DNA of 63,876 nucleotides from Clostridia bacterium (GCA_017550745.1 JAFZOG010000050.1:1-63876), one strand, 5' to 3'; counted from the stretch's first letter, positions 52,891 to 61,741 are shown. Translations and numbers: made by a program. Notes: a model not told the origin generated them from the sequence alone.

Positions 52891-53940
52891 ATGCCCAAGA
52901 AGAATCATAATGGCCTTTCCTCCGCGGAATTAAGCAATTTCTGCGGTCAGGTGGCATTGATCCTGGAAGCCGGCCTTCCGCTGTATGACGGTATGGAAAC
53001 CTTGGCCGGGGCTGATAAAGGCAGTGAAAACGCCGATATTTATGAATCAGCCAGCAAGGGCGTTACGGAAAAAGGCTCCCTGTATGACGCGCTGAAGGAA
53101 GACGAACGCTGGCCCAAATATCTGGTGGAGATGGTTGGCATCGGCGAACGTTCAGGCCAATTGGACAAAGTAATGCGCGGGCTTGAGGTTTACTATGCCC
53201 GTGAGGACCACATCCGCTCTTCCATCGTCGGCGCAGTGACGTATCCCATGGTGCTGGGAGTTATGCTGATCGTGATCGTGCTGATCCTGCTGTGGAAGGT
53301 GCTCCCTGTGTTCCGCAGGGTATTGGCTTCCATGGGCGTCGGAATGACCGAGTCCGGCAGCATGCTGATGCAGCTTGGCGTTTCTGTGGGATGGATCGTG
53401 CTGGCGCTGGTGGCGATCATCGTGGTGCTGGTGATTGTCGGCATCGTTTTGATGCGCACCAAGTATAAGGATAAGGTCATGCAGTTTGTGAAGCTCGTGT
53501 TCCCGTCCATCAATAAGGTGAATAGCCAATTATCCGCCTCCCGCGTGGCCAGCGTGCTTTCCATGATGCTCTCGGGCGGCTTCCCCATGGATGAAGCGCT
53601 GGAAATGACCGCACATGTGCTGACAGACCGTGTGGCTGCCGAAAAGGTGGAAAGCATCCGCAAGTCTCTGAATGAAGGCAGCACCTTTGCGGAATCCGTC
53701 ACAAATGCACAGCTTTTCCATGATCTGCATAACCGCATGGTGGCGATGGGCAGCGCCACCGGGCGTGAAGACCAGGTGCTTTCCAAACTGGCTGACCTGT
53801 ATGAAGAACAGGTGGAGGACGGCATCACCCGCCTGGTGGCGATCATCGAGCCTTCGCTGGTAGCAATGCTGTCCATCGTTATTGGCGCTGTGCTTCTGTC
53901 CGTCATGCTGCCGATGGCCGGTATCCTGTCCAGCCTGTAA
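52891..53940 (+). CDS. Type II secretion/type IV pilus platform protein (PilC/GspF family)
   Basis: A 349-aa inner-membrane protein with the two repeated T2SSF domains of the family (about 10-130 and 215-335). Each has FCGQVALILEAGLPLYDGMETL-like or VASVLSMMLSGGFPMDEALEM-like openings. Three membrane segments are predicted (near 113-135, 165-195 and 315-345). PilC-like proteins anchor the pilus motor ATPase and the assembling pilin at the membrane. It overlaps the zero-frame end of the transglutaminase gene by 20 bases, or lies 62 bases after its shifted stop. The ribosome site is weak (GGCGGAAA). Confidence 0.93.
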   Translation: MPKKNHNGLSSAELSNFCGQVALILEAGLPLYDGMETLAGADKGSENADIYESASKGVTEKGSLYDALKEDERWPKYLVEMVGIGERSGQLDKVMRGLEVYYAREDHIRSSIVGAVTYPMVLGVMLIVIVLILLWKVLPVFRRVLASMGVGMTESGSMLMQLGVSVGWIVLALVAIIVVLVIVGIVLMRTKYKDKVMQFVKLVFPSINKVNSQLSASRVASVLSMMLSGGFPMDEALEMTAHVLTDRVAAEKVESIRKSLNEGSTFAESVTNAQLFHDLHNRMVAMGSATGREDQVLSKLADLYEEQVEDGITRLVAIIEPSLVAMLSIVIGAVLLSVMLPMAGILSSL

Positions 53941-53990
53941 TCAACGATTCAGCATGCTTTCCGCACAGACAGGACAAAAAGGGGGAGCCT

Positions 53991-54308
53991 ATGAATCGAA
54001 AGGACATCACGAAAATAGTTGCCATTGTAGCGGTTCTTGCGCTGGCTGTGCTCCTAGTGAACCGGATCGATACGGCGCACGAAACCGCAGAAACGGAAAT
54101 TGTCCGGGATGCAATAAAGAATGCTGCCATCACCTGTTATGCCGTGGAAGGCGCGTATCCTGATGACATTTCTTATTTGCGGGAAAACTACCATCTGGCA
54201 TACGATACAAACAGATACATGGTCACATACGACGCCTTTGCATCCAATATGATCCCCGATATCTTTGTTACGGAAAGAAACACAGAAAAGGGGGATGAAG
54301 CGTTTTGA
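53991..54308 (+). CDS. Small pilin-like membrane protein, 105 aa
   Basis: A protein with a single N-terminal hydrophobic helix (about residues 8-24) and a soluble part of about 80 residues (CYAVEGAYPDDISYLRENYHLAYDTNRYMVTYDAF). The size, topology and location between pilC and other pilin-like genes suggest a minor pilin. It lacks the usual Gly-Phe cleavage site and Glu5, so it may not be processed by a prepilin peptidase. AGGGGGAG precedes the ATG. Its stop overlaps the next start as TTGA. Confidence 0.75.
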   Translation: MNRKDITKIVAIVAVLALAVLLVNRIDTAHETAETEIVRDAIKNAAITCYAVEGAYPDDISYLRENYHLAYDTNRYMVTYDAFASNMIPDIFVTERNTEKGDEAF

Positions 54309-54789
54309 TCTCAAAAAAGCCTCCATCTCATGCCATTTCCGGCGTGTTCGTATTTTTGGTGCTGGGCATTTTCGCGGTGTTTTCCACAGTCATGGTGCTG
54401 CTGGGCGCGCGCGTCTAAAAAGCACGGCGGACCGGGCAGCCGAGCATAACGCCTATCGAATCGGTATGGCGTATATCCGCAGCATGGTACGCGGCAGCGA
54501 TATGGATCAGTGCATCCATGTGGAAAACTTGGACGGTATCCCAGCTGTATCCATGAGAAACGTTTATGACGGAGACACATATGTGACACACCTGTATGTC
54601 TACGACGGCAAGCTGCGGGAATGGTTTGCCGAAGAATCGGAAGCATTTGCCCCCGAATTTGGCGAATCGGTCTGCGCCATGGATGAAATGAACGCGGAAA
54701 TAACGGGACAGCTGCTGCATGTAGCGTTGCGCGCCCAGGATACCTGGACGACAGTGGAAATTGCGCTGCGTTCTGAGGTGATAGAATGA
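54305..54789 (+). pseudogene. DUF4860-like pilin-type protein, disrupted by a -1 frameshift
   Basis: The start is TTG 54305, overlapping the previous stop. The first frame gives a typical pilin-like N-terminus (HAISGVFVFLVLGIFAVF, then STVMVLLGARV) and hits TAA at 54416. The frame one base back continues without a break (LKSTADRAAEHNAYRIGMAY) to 54789, with a soluble domain containing NLDGIPAVSMRN and THLYVYDGKLREW. The two halves belong together, resembling DUF4860 proteins of clostridial pilus-like operons (from memory). One base seems to be missing next to an A-run at 54417-54421. No canonical slippery heptamer is in phase here, so mutation or sequence error is likelier than programmed shifting. 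Confidence 0.75.
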
Positions 54790-55187
54790 AATCAGGGAGC
54801 CGCAGCAATGCGCTGCTTGTAGAGCTTTTGATCGTGGTGATGTTTTTCATGCTGTCGTCCACGGTGCTGCTGGATTTATACGCTACCGCCAGGAACCAGA
54901 GCGTGAGGGCCGGTTTGCTGACGACTGCGCTGAACGAATCCCAGAACGTTGCCGACCGGCTGTATACCGCCGACGACGCCGAAGCCGCACTGCGGGAAAT
55001 GGGCTTTGAACAGCGGGAAGGGGATTGGTACCGGGCAGGCGGCACCTATTACGGTATCATCGTCATGGATTCCTCCGGCACGATGGGTCCCGGATACATG
55101 CGGCGGTATATGGTCGCCCCGATGGAAGATGAAAATACGTTCCTTTTCCAGCTGGAAGTGGAGCGGTATGAGGAGGCGCAGCCGTGA
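54786..55187 (+). CDS. Prepilin-like protein, 133 aa
   Basis: The N-terminus SNALLVELLIVVMFFMLSS closely mimics a type IV prepilin (normally GFTLIELLIVV), with the Glu retained but the Gly replaced. The helix is followed by a soluble domain with TARNQSVRAGLLTTALNESQNVADRLY. It overlaps the preceding gene (ATGA) and the next (GTGA). It is probably a minor pilin of the system. Whether it is cleaved depends on a prepilin peptidase not found in this window. Confidence 0.8.
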   Translation: MKSGSRSNALLVELLIVVMFFMLSSTVLLDLYATARNQSVRAGLLTTALNESQNVADRLYTADDAEAALREMGFEQREGDWYRAGGTYYGIIVMDSSGTMGPGYMRRYMVAPMEDENTFLFQLEVERYEEAQP

Positions 55188-55702
55188 AACAGAAAAGCAG
55201 CATCAGCTTCGGCCCCGGCGCGGCGTCCCTGCTGCTGATCTTCGTGGTGCTGGCCATGAGCGTGCTGGGCATGCTGTCGCTGATGAACAGCAGAAACGAC
55301 GTGCGGTTGAGCGAAAGAAGTGTATCGGTGATGGAAGCGGTGTATTTCCTGAACGCAAAGGCAGAGGAGAGCCGGGCGCGGGCGGATGCAGTGCTTTGTG
55401 AATTGGCGCAGAAAGCAGACAGCACGGAAACCTATCTGTCTTTTGCGAAAGAAGCATTTACGGGTGAGATGAAATTGAAGGGGAATGTGCTTTCCTGGAA
55501 TGAGACGGACGGATTCCGCACCATTCACTGCGCTTTGGAATTACTGCCTTTGAACGCCGGGGAAAGAACGCGCTGGGTTCAGCATACGCTGATCGTCAAG
55601 ACGGCGGAATCATCTGGCGAAAATGAATCGGACACGTTTTATGGCGATGGCGTTGACTGGGAATCAGCAGAGACGGAAGAAGCGTGGATAATCGATGATT
55701 GA
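55184..55702 (+). CDS. Pilin-like membrane protein, 172 aa
   Basis: Starts at GTG 55184. It has one N-terminal membrane helix (FGPGAASLLLIFVVLAMSVL, residues 9-28), preceded by Gly/Pro as in PilX- or GspK-like pseudopilins. A soluble, acidic C-terminal part follows. It overlaps the pilT start by 8 bases. It is the last of four small helix-tail proteins in this operon. Confidence 0.75.
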   Translation: MKQKSSISFGPGAASLLLIFVVLAMSVLGMLSLMNSRNDVRLSERSVSVMEAVYFLNAKAEESRARADAVLCELAQKADSTETYLSFAKEAFTGEMKLKGNVLSWNETDGFRTIHCALELLPLNAGERTRWVQHTLIVKTAESSGENESDTFYGDGVDWESAETEEAWIIDD

Positions 55703-56741
55703 ATTATTGAAAAAAGCCGCACAGCTGGGCGGCGCGGATGTTTTTGTCATTCCCGGCGCGGCGGTTTCAGTGAAGGTAAACAATTCTCTGGTAAAGCTGA
55801 CGGACAGTATCATGCTGCCCCCTGACACAGAAAAACTGGTGCAGCAGATGTATGATATTGCGCGCAGGGACATCAGGCATCTGAATCAGGCAGGGGATGA
55901 CGACTTCTCTTTTGCCATCAAGGAAGTGAGCCGATTTCGCTGCAACGCGTATAAGCAGCGCGGTTCAATGGCGGCGATCTGCCGTATCGTAAATTTTGAA
56001 TTGCCGGATCCCAAGGATATGCATATTCCAGACATCGTGATGTCCCTGTTTGAGATGCGCAGCGGCATGATCCTTGTAACAGGGCCTGCGGGCAGCGGCA
56101 AGAGCACTACCCTGGCATGCCTCGTCAACAAAATCAACGAAACGCGGGAAGGCCATATCGTTACAATCGAAGACCCTATCGAATATCTGCACCGCCACAA
56201 AAAATCCCTGGTGAGCCAGCGCGAAGTGCCAAACGACGCCGCCACATTCAGCCGCGCTCTCCGTGCCTCGCTGCGTCAGGCTCCCGATGTGATCATGCTT
56301 GGCGAAATGCGCGACCTGGACACGATCCGGACTGCCATCACCGCTTCTGAAACCGGCCATTTGCTTCTGTCTTCTCTGCATACGATCGGCGCGGCAAAAA
56401 CGGTTGACCGTATTATTGACACGTTCCCGGCTGAACAGCAGACTCAGATCCGCGTGCAGCTCTCCATGGTGCTGAAGGCTGTCGTTTCCCAACGCCTGAT
56501 TCCCACAGTGGATGGAAAACGCATACCGGTGTTTGAAGTAATGACGGTGAACCCGGCTATTCAGAATATGATCCGCGACGGACGCACGCATCAGATTGAC
56601 AACGTGATTTACGGCGGCAGCGATAAAACCATGCTGTCCATGGATGCCGAGCTGGCGCGCTTGGTTCGCGAAAAACGAATTACCCGCGATATCGCGATCA
56701 TTTATGCCGCGAACCCGGAAACACTCTCCAAACGCATCTGA
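55695..56741 (+). CDS. pilT: Type IV pilus motor ATPase PilT
   Basis: A 348-aa hexameric ATPase. Walker A is GPAGSGKST at residues 130-138, the Asp box is TIEDPIEY, Walker B is VIMLGEMRD, and the His box is LSSLHT near 226-230. The C-terminal AIQNMIRDGR corresponds to the AIRNLIRE motif that separates PilT (retraction) from PilB (extension). It is the only motor ATPase in the operon. In classical pili PilT disassembles the fibre; here it may work in both directions or serve a short pseudopilus. It is followed by a bidirectional terminator. Confidence 0.95.
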   Translation: MIELLKKAAQLGGADVFVIPGAAVSVKVNNSLVKLTDSIMLPPDTEKLVQQMYDIARRDIRHLNQAGDDDFSFAIKEVSRFRCNAYKQRGSMAAICRIVNFELPDPKDMHIPDIVMSLFEMRSGMILVTGPAGSGKSTTLACLVNKINETREGHIVTIEDPIEYLHRHKKSLVSQREVPNDAATFSRALRASLRQAPDVIMLGEMRDLDTIRTAITASETGHLLLSSLHTIGAAKTVDRIIDTFPAEQQTQIRVQLSMVLKAVVSQRLIPTVDGKRIPVFEVMTVNPAIQNMIRDGRTHQIDNVIYGGSDKTMLSMDAELARLVREKRITRDIAIIYAANPETLSKRI

Positions 56742-56751
56742 TTACAAAAAG

Positions 56752-56785
56752 CCGTATTGGACGAAAGGGTCCATACGGTTTTTTC
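56752..56785. terminator. Bidirectional terminator between pilT and the Cof-type phosphatase gene
   Basis: CCGTA-T-TGGAC pairs with GTCCA-TACGG (one bulge). It has TTTTTT on the plus side and a T-run on the minus side. Confidence 0.88.
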
Positions 56786-56792
56786 TTGGGTT

Positions 56793-57608
56793 TTACAGCG
56801 CGTATTGCTCAATTGCTTTCGCAAAACCGCAGTTGTTGTTGGTGTCGGTGATGTATTTCGCGGCTGCTTTTGCTTCCGCGCAGCCGTTTTCCATAGCGAC
56901 TCCATACCCGGCGGCACGAAGCATCGGGATGTCGTTGCCCTCATCGCCGATCGCCATGACCTGGGACAGCGGTATTTTCAGGGAATCTGCAAGCGTCCTG
57001 ACCCCTACGCCCTTGTCAACGCCAAGCGGCATGACTTCCACGTTATTTGTGGAGGACTGTGTCAGGTCAATGCCCGGAATCCCGCTCAGCGCTTCCCGAA
57101 CAAGCGGCAGCGGAACGTTGTCGCGTACAAAAAACTTATGCGTGATACCGCATTCGGCCAGCGCCGCCGCTTCTTTGGGACCGTAGCAGTAGGTGAAGCC
57201 CAAGGCGCGTATGCGGTCGCTGAAGGATAGTTCAGAATGGTGCTTCAGCGTATCACGGCTGGTACAGATAGCCTTCGCAGCGAACATGAAGTAGTCCGAT
57301 CCCAGGCGGATCAGCTGTTCCAGTACGCGCAGGGCGGATTCCGGGGCGATACTGGTTTCTGACAGCCGGTTCAGATTTTCGTCGATGATGTCCGCGCCGT
57401 TCGTGCCGATGATGGGGCAGCGAAGGCCGTAATCTTCCAAAAGCACGTATACGTTCTCCGGAAACCGTCCCGAAGAAATGGCGACAGGAATGCCTTTTTC
57501 CCGCGCCGCGTGGATAGCCCGCAGATTCCTTTCCGGTATTTGCAGCCGGCTGTCCAGCAGCGTGCCGTCTATATCGGTAGCGATTAAACGGATGGGATTG
57601 GGTGTCAT
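56793..57608 (-). CDS. Cof-type HAD-IIB phosphatase
   Basis: A 271-aa HAD-superfamily phosphatase. Motif I is ATDIDGTLLDS (nucleophilic Asp), motif II is AISSGR and motif IV is GDEGNDIPML. The cap domain between them is of type IIB. The C-terminal GYGVAMENG is also typical. Such enzymes dephosphorylate sugar phosphates, FMN or pyridoxal phosphate; the substrate cannot be assigned. AAGGAGCGG precedes the ATG. It stands alone. Confidence 0.93.
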   Translation of the reverse strand: MTPNPIRLIATDIDGTLLDSRLQIPERNLRAIHAAREKGIPVAISSGRFPENVYVLLEDYGLRCPIIGTNGADIIDENLNRLSETSIAPESALRVLEQLIRLGSDYFMFAAKAICTSRDTLKHHSELSFSDRIRALGFTYCYGPKEAAALAECGITHKFFVRDNVPLPLVREALSGIPGIDLTQSSTNNVEVMPLGVDKGVGVRTLADSLKIPLSQVMAIGDEGNDIPMLRAAGYGVAMENGCAEAKAAAKYITDTNNNCGFAKAIEQYAL

Positions 57609-57747
57609 GAGTCAGCCGCTCCTTCTCAGATAGGTATATACCCGGTCTTTGTAAACCGGACAGTTTCATTATAGCGTAGTTTTTCATATCCGGCAATGCT
57701 TTCCCCGCTTTTTGGCGCATCAAGGCGCAGTTCGCCGGAATCCATAT

Positions 57748-57776
57748 TTGACGGGCGGATAAAAATATGCTATAAT
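57748..57776 (+). promoter_or_regulatory. Promoter for the YebC gene
   Basis: TTGACG, a 17-nt spacer and TATAAT, 43 bases before the ATG. Confidence 0.85.
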
Positions 57777-57819
57777 ATGTATTCAATCGATATGTTATTC
57801 CTGTAGGAGGTAGTTTCTT

Positions 57820-58566
57820 ATGTCCGGACATTCCAAGTGGCACAATATTCAAGCGAAAAAAGGCAAGACTGACGCAGCCCGCGGCAAGATTTTCACGAAG
57901 ATCGGCCGTGAAATCGCCATCGCCGTGCGTGAGGGCGGCTCCAATCCTGAATCCAACAGCAAATTGAAGGATATTATCGCCAAGGCCAAGGCCAATAATA
58001 TGCCCAACGACAATATCCAGCGCAGTATCAAGAAGGCTGCCGGCGAAGGCACTGGCGCTACCTATGAAGAAATCACCTACGAAGGCTATGCTCCCGGCGG
58101 CGTGGCCATCATCGCCCGTTGCGTCACCGATAACCGCAACCGGACTTCTTCTGATGTTCGCCACATTTTTGATAAGCACGGCGGTTCCCTTGGCACCCCT
58201 GGCAGCGTGAGCTATATGTTCGACAATAAGGGACTGATCGTCATCGAAAAAGAGCCCGGCATGGACGAGGACGAAATGATGATGACCGCCCTGGATGCCG
58301 GTGCTGAGGACATGAAAACCCAGGAAGACGCCTTTGAAATCTACACCGCGCCCAATGACTTTTCCGCCGTTCGTGAATCTTTGGAAAAAGCCGGCTACGC
58401 TTTCCTGTCAGCGGACACCCAGATGATCCCCCAGAATACGGTTGCGCTGCCCGACGATGAAGCTATCGCCAAGGTGCAAAAGCTGCTGGATATGCTGGAT
58501 GACAACGACGACGTGACCGAAGTATACCATAACGCTGAACTGCCCGAGGAAGAGGAAGAAGAGTAA
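57820..58566 (+). CDS. YebC/PmpR family protein
   Basis: A 248-aa protein with the universal start SGHSKWHNIQAKKGKTDAARGKIF and the GTGATYEEITYEGYAPGGVAI block. YebC was long called a transcriptional regulator; newer work on the family points to a role in easing ribosome stalls. The C-terminal acidic tail (EEEEEE) is notable. AGGAGGT precedes the ATG. The next gene follows 33 bases after, so the pair may be cotranscribed. Confidence 0.95.
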   Translation: MSGHSKWHNIQAKKGKTDAARGKIFTKIGREIAIAVREGGSNPESNSKLKDIIAKAKANNMPNDNIQRSIKKAAGEGTGATYEEITYEGYAPGGVAIIARCVTDNRNRTSSDVRHIFDKHGGSLGTPGSVSYMFDNKGLIVIEKEPGMDEDEMMMTALDAGAEDMKTQEDAFEIYTAPNDFSAVRESLEKAGYAFLSADTQMIPQNTVALPDDEAIAKVQKLLDMLDDNDDVTEVYHNAELPEEEEEE

Positions 58567-58599
58567 TACTTCAACCCTCTTTCCGCGTGAAGGAGAAAC

Positions 58600-59445
58600 A
58601 TGCGCGTTTATCTCTTGCGTGTTGCCGCATGCATTTGCCTGTGCGTTTTCCTGATGGGATACGCGCAGGTTTCTTTTGCGGATGACCTGACGTATACTGA
58701 AGCCTATTTTTCCCAAAAAGAAGGCTATTCCGGCGTCATCCAGGTGCCGGGCAAAGGCGCTATGCGCTACTATGCCCAAAACGACCCGTTGTGGAGCGAT
58801 ATGGCATATGAACAAGGCGAAACACAGAGCCGCCGTCCGTTCGGCGACGGCGGATGCGGGCCGACTGCCGGGGCGATGGCCATCGCTAATCTTGTGCCCG
58901 AAGGGGAACTGGGCAAAATCGCGCTTTACGCGAAAAAGGAATACGCGATCTGCCCCTGCTCCATCACAAAAGAAAAGTGTATACATACATATCACGCCCG
59001 GTATGTGCTTACATCCCAGCGGGATTTTACCCGCTTTCTTCCCTTGGTCTTAGGCGATTTTGCCATTGGAAACAATACCTTTGGCGTATCCGGCCGTGGC
59101 GCAGACAAGGGCACCAATTCCGGTTTTCTTTATCAGGTGGCGCAGGTGTACGGACTGAATGTAATGGCAACGACAGACAAGAATACCGCCTTCCAGGCGC
59201 TGAAAAACGGCTGTACCGTAGTAGGCCATGCTGCCCGGGGGGGAGCGTTCACCAACACGGGCCATTATGTGCTGATTGCCCACACGGACGACGAAAAAGT
59301 GTACGTTCTTGATCCTTTGGCCAGGGATTTCTATAAGACCAATCAGAGTAAAATCCTGGAAATTATACAGCCCGGTTTGGTAGCAATCAAGCATTCCGAC
59401 TATGCGGCCACTGGGATCGGCTCTTACATGATTTTCAGCCGATAA
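58600..59445 (+). CDS. Secreted C39-like cysteine peptidase
   Basis: A 281-aa exported protein with a signal peptide (about 1-27, ending VSFA). The papain-like C39 pattern is visible: YYAQNDPLWSDMAY, then GDGGCGPTAGAMAIANL with the likely catalytic Cys, and GHYVLIAHTDDEKVYVLDP with the His and Asp. Additional cysteines (CPCSITKEKC) may form a disulfide. C39-like domains occur in bacteriocin-processing transporters and in wall- or protein-degrading secreted enzymes. This one lacks a transporter, so it is a stand-alone hydrolase. AAGGAG precedes the ATG. Confidence 0.85.
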   Translation: MRVYLLRVAACICLCVFLMGYAQVSFADDLTYTEAYFSQKEGYSGVIQVPGKGAMRYYAQNDPLWSDMAYEQGETQSRRPFGDGGCGPTAGAMAIANLVPEGELGKIALYAKKEYAICPCSITKEKCIHTYHARYVLTSQRDFTRFLPLVLGDFAIGNNTFGVSGRGADKGTNSGFLYQVAQVYGLNVMATTDKNTAFQALKNGCTVVGHAARGGAFTNTGHYVLIAHTDDEKVYVLDPLARDFYKTNQSKILEIIQPGLVAIKHSDYAATGIGSYMIFSR

Positions 59446-59461
59446 GCGTTTTGCGCACAGA

Positions 59462-59495
59462 AAGAACCTTCGCCAGTTTACAAGCGAAGGTTCTT
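59462..59495. terminator. Inverted repeat, probable terminator between convergent genes
   Basis: A perfect 12-bp stem (AAGAACCTTCGC / GCGAAGGTTCTT) and 10-nt loop lie between the C39-like gene and the end of nfnB. The T-tails are short on both strands. Confidence 0.65.
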
Positions 59496-59508
59496 ATGCT
59501 TCTAAGTT

Positions 59509-60894
59509 TTATTTGCTCAGATAGTCGTCGATGGCAGCGGCGGCGTTCTTGCCAGCGCCCATGGCGAGGATCACGGTGGCCGCACCGGTCACTGCATCGC
59601 CGCCTGCGTAAACACCGGTCCTGGAAGTGAGGCCCGTTTCTTCTTCGGCGATGATGCCTCCCCATTTCTGGGTTTCAAGCCCCTCGGTGGTGGACTTGAT
59701 CAGCGGATTGGGACTGGTGCCCAGCGCCATGATGACGCAGTCCAGATCGAGCGAAAACTCGCTTCCTTCTTTCGGTACAGGACGGCGGCGGCCGGAAGCA
59801 TCCGGTTCGCCAAGCTCCATTTCCTGGCACCGGACTGCGCTGGCCCAGCCCCGTTCATCGCCGATAATTTCCAGCGGGTTGGTGAGGAATTTGAATACGA
59901 TCCCTTCTTCCATAGCGTGCTCCACTTCCTCACGGCGGGCAGGCAGCTCGACCTCGGTGCGGCGATAGATGATGGTCACGTCAGCGCCCAAACGCTTTGC
60001 GCAGCGGGCCGCGTCCATGGCCACGTTGCCGCCGCCTACAACGGCCACGTGCTTGCCATGCTGGATGGGGGTATCGCTGTTGGGCTTGTAGGCTTTCATC
60101 AGGTTGATGCGGGTCAGGAACTCATTGGCGGAGTATACGCCCTTCAAATTTTCCCCGGGAATGTTCATAAATTTGGGCAAGCCTGCGCCGGACCCGATGA
60201 AAACGGCCTCGAAGCCGTATTCCTGCATCAGCTCGTCAATGGTGATGGTCTTGCCGATCACCACGTTGGTTTCGATTTTTACACCCAGGTCAGCCAGCGT
60301 ATCGATTTCCTTCTGCACGATGGCCTTGGGCAGGCGGAATTCGGGAATGCCATATACCAGCACACCGCCCGCCAGGTGCAGCGCTTCAAAGACGGTGACG
60401 TCATAGCCCTTTTTTGCCAGGTCGCCTGCGCAAGTCAGACCGGAAGGGCCGGAACCAATGACGGCAACCTTATGCCCGTTGGAAGCAGGTTTTACAGGCC
60501 GGTCGGTGCAATGCGCGTTGTGCCAGTCGGCAGCAAAGCGTTCCAGGCGGCCGATACCAACCGGCTCGCCCTTGATGCCGCGCACGCATTTGCTTTCGCA
60601 CTGGCTTTCCTGGGGGCACACCCGCCCGCAAACAGCGGGCAGGGATGAAGATTCCGCAATGATCTGGTAAGCTGCCTCAAAATCGCCCTGCGCCATCTTT
60701 TGGATGAACTCGGGAATATGGATGCGAACCGGGCAGCCGGAAACGCAGGGATGATTTTTGCAATTCAGGCAGCGCTTTGCCTCGTCAATCGCTGTTTCGG
60801 CAGAGTAGCCCAGCGCAACTTCCATAAAATTCTGATTGCGCACTTCCGGCTGCTGGGAAGGCATGGGATTCTTTTGCATCGCCATATTGGGCAT
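59509..60894 (-). CDS. nfnB: NfnB: large subunit of NADH-dependent ferredoxin:NADP oxidoreductase (glutamate synthase beta-like)
   Basis: A 461-aa flavoprotein. The ATG at 60894 is chosen because AAGGAGG lies before it. The N-terminal cysteine cluster (CLNCKNHPCVSGCP, and later CGRVCPQESQCESKC) holds two [4Fe-4S] clusters. Two dinucleotide folds follow (VIGSGPSGLTCAGDLAKKGYDV and VVGGGNVAMDAARCAKRLG), and GVYAGGDAVTGAATVILAMGAGK lies at the end. The same fold occurs in glutamate synthase small subunits. The gene directly behind it encodes NfnA, which makes the electron-bifurcating Nfn complex the better call. It couples NADPH, NADH and ferredoxin pools. Confidence 0.92.
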   Translation of the reverse strand: MPNMAMQKNPMPSQQPEVRNQNFMEVALGYSAETAIDEAKRCLNCKNHPCVSGCPVRIHIPEFIQKMAQGDFEAAYQIIAESSSLPAVCGRVCPQESQCESKCVRGIKGEPVGIGRLERFAADWHNAHCTDRPVKPASNGHKVAVIGSGPSGLTCAGDLAKKGYDVTVFEALHLAGGVLVYGIPEFRLPKAIVQKEIDTLADLGVKIETNVVIGKTITIDELMQEYGFEAVFIGSGAGLPKFMNIPGENLKGVYSANEFLTRINLMKAYKPNSDTPIQHGKHVAVVGGGNVAMDAARCAKRLGADVTIIYRRTEVELPARREEVEHAMEEGIVFKFLTNPLEIIGDERGWASAVRCQEMELGEPDASGRRRPVPKEGSEFSLDLDCVIMALGTSPNPLIKSTTEGLETQKWGGIIAEEETGLTSRTGVYAGGDAVTGAATVILAMGAGKNAAAAIDDYLSK

Positions 60895-60895
60895 C

Positions 60896-61741
60896 TTATT
60901 TCGCCTCCTTGAACAGATTGCAGGCTTCTTCATAAGCATGGCGCTCGAAAGCCTGATAGGTGCGGCCCCGGGCCATGGCTTCGTCAAAGTCGATCTCGTG
61001 GCCGTCAAATTCCGGGCCGTCCACACAGGCAAACTTCGTTTTGCCGCCTACAGTCAGGCGGCAGCCGCCGCACATGCCGGTGCCGTCGATCATGATCGGA
61101 TTCATGCTGGCAATTGTTTTCACACCGTATTGTTTGGTCAGCTGGCAAACAAACTTCATCATGATCAGCGGGCCGATCGTGATGACTTCATCATATTGCT
61201 CACCGGATTCGATCAGCTTTTTCAGGGCGTCCGTCACCAAGCCTTTTTCACCCCAGGAGCCGTCGTCGCTCATCCGAATGAACTTCGTGCTGGCAGCGGC
61301 GAATTCGTCTTCCAGAATCACCAAATCCTTATTGCGGAATCCCGCGATGGCGTGAACCTCCGCGCCCTGGTCATGCAGCTTTTTCGTCACGGGATACGCA
61401 ATGGCGCAGCCTACGCCGCCGCCCACCACGGCGACTTTTTTCAACCCCTCGGTGCGGGTAGCCCGCCCCAAGGGCCCGACAAAATCATGGATAAAATCGC
61501 CTTCGTTGAGATGGTTCAGCTTTTCGGTCGTTGCGCCGACGATCTGAAAAATGATCGTCACGCTGCCTTTTTTCCGGTCAAAATCGGCTACCGTCAGGGG
61601 AATGCGTTCGCCCTCCGCGTCAACGCGCAGAATGATAAACTGTCCAGGCTCCGCTTTGCGGGCGACCAGCGGCGCGTCCACCTCCATCAGCGTAACTGTG
61701 GGATTCAGGCGTTTTTTTAACAGGATTTTATTCACAAACAC
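60896..61741 (-). CDS. nfnA: NfnA: ferredoxin--NADP reductase-type small subunit
   Basis: A 281-aa protein of the FAD/NAD-binding family also known as sulfide dehydrogenase subunit B. It contains the flavin-binding barrel (EPGQFIILRVDAEGERIPLTVAD) and a NAD-binding fold (VAVVGGGVGCAIAYPVTKKLH). The 2Fe-2S site is GMCGGCRLTVGG plus FACVDGPEFDGH. GGAGGATG precedes the ATG. Its stop is one base before the nfnB start. The Nfn complex bifurcates electrons from NADPH to ferredoxin and NAD, or the reverse. Confidence 0.93.
   Translation of the reverse strand: MFVNKILLKKRLNPTVTLMEVDAPLVARKAEPGQFIILRVDAEGERIPLTVADFDRKKGSVTIIFQIVGATTEKLNHLNEGDFIHDFVGPLGRATRTEGLKKVAVVGGGVGCAIAYPVTKKLHDQGAEVHAIAGFRNKDLVILEDEFAAASTKFIRMSDDGSWGEKGLVTDALKKLIESGEQYDEVITIGPLIMMKFVCQLTKQYGVKTIASMNPIMIDGTGMCGGCRLTVGGKTKFACVDGPEFDGHEIDFDEAMARGRTYQAFERHAYEEACNLFKEAK

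Noticed and set aside
54265-54410. N-terminal part of the open frame starting at 54265
   Set aside because: It is out of phase with the hydrophobic pilin-like segment starting at 54305; only the part after about 54415 is genuine coding.
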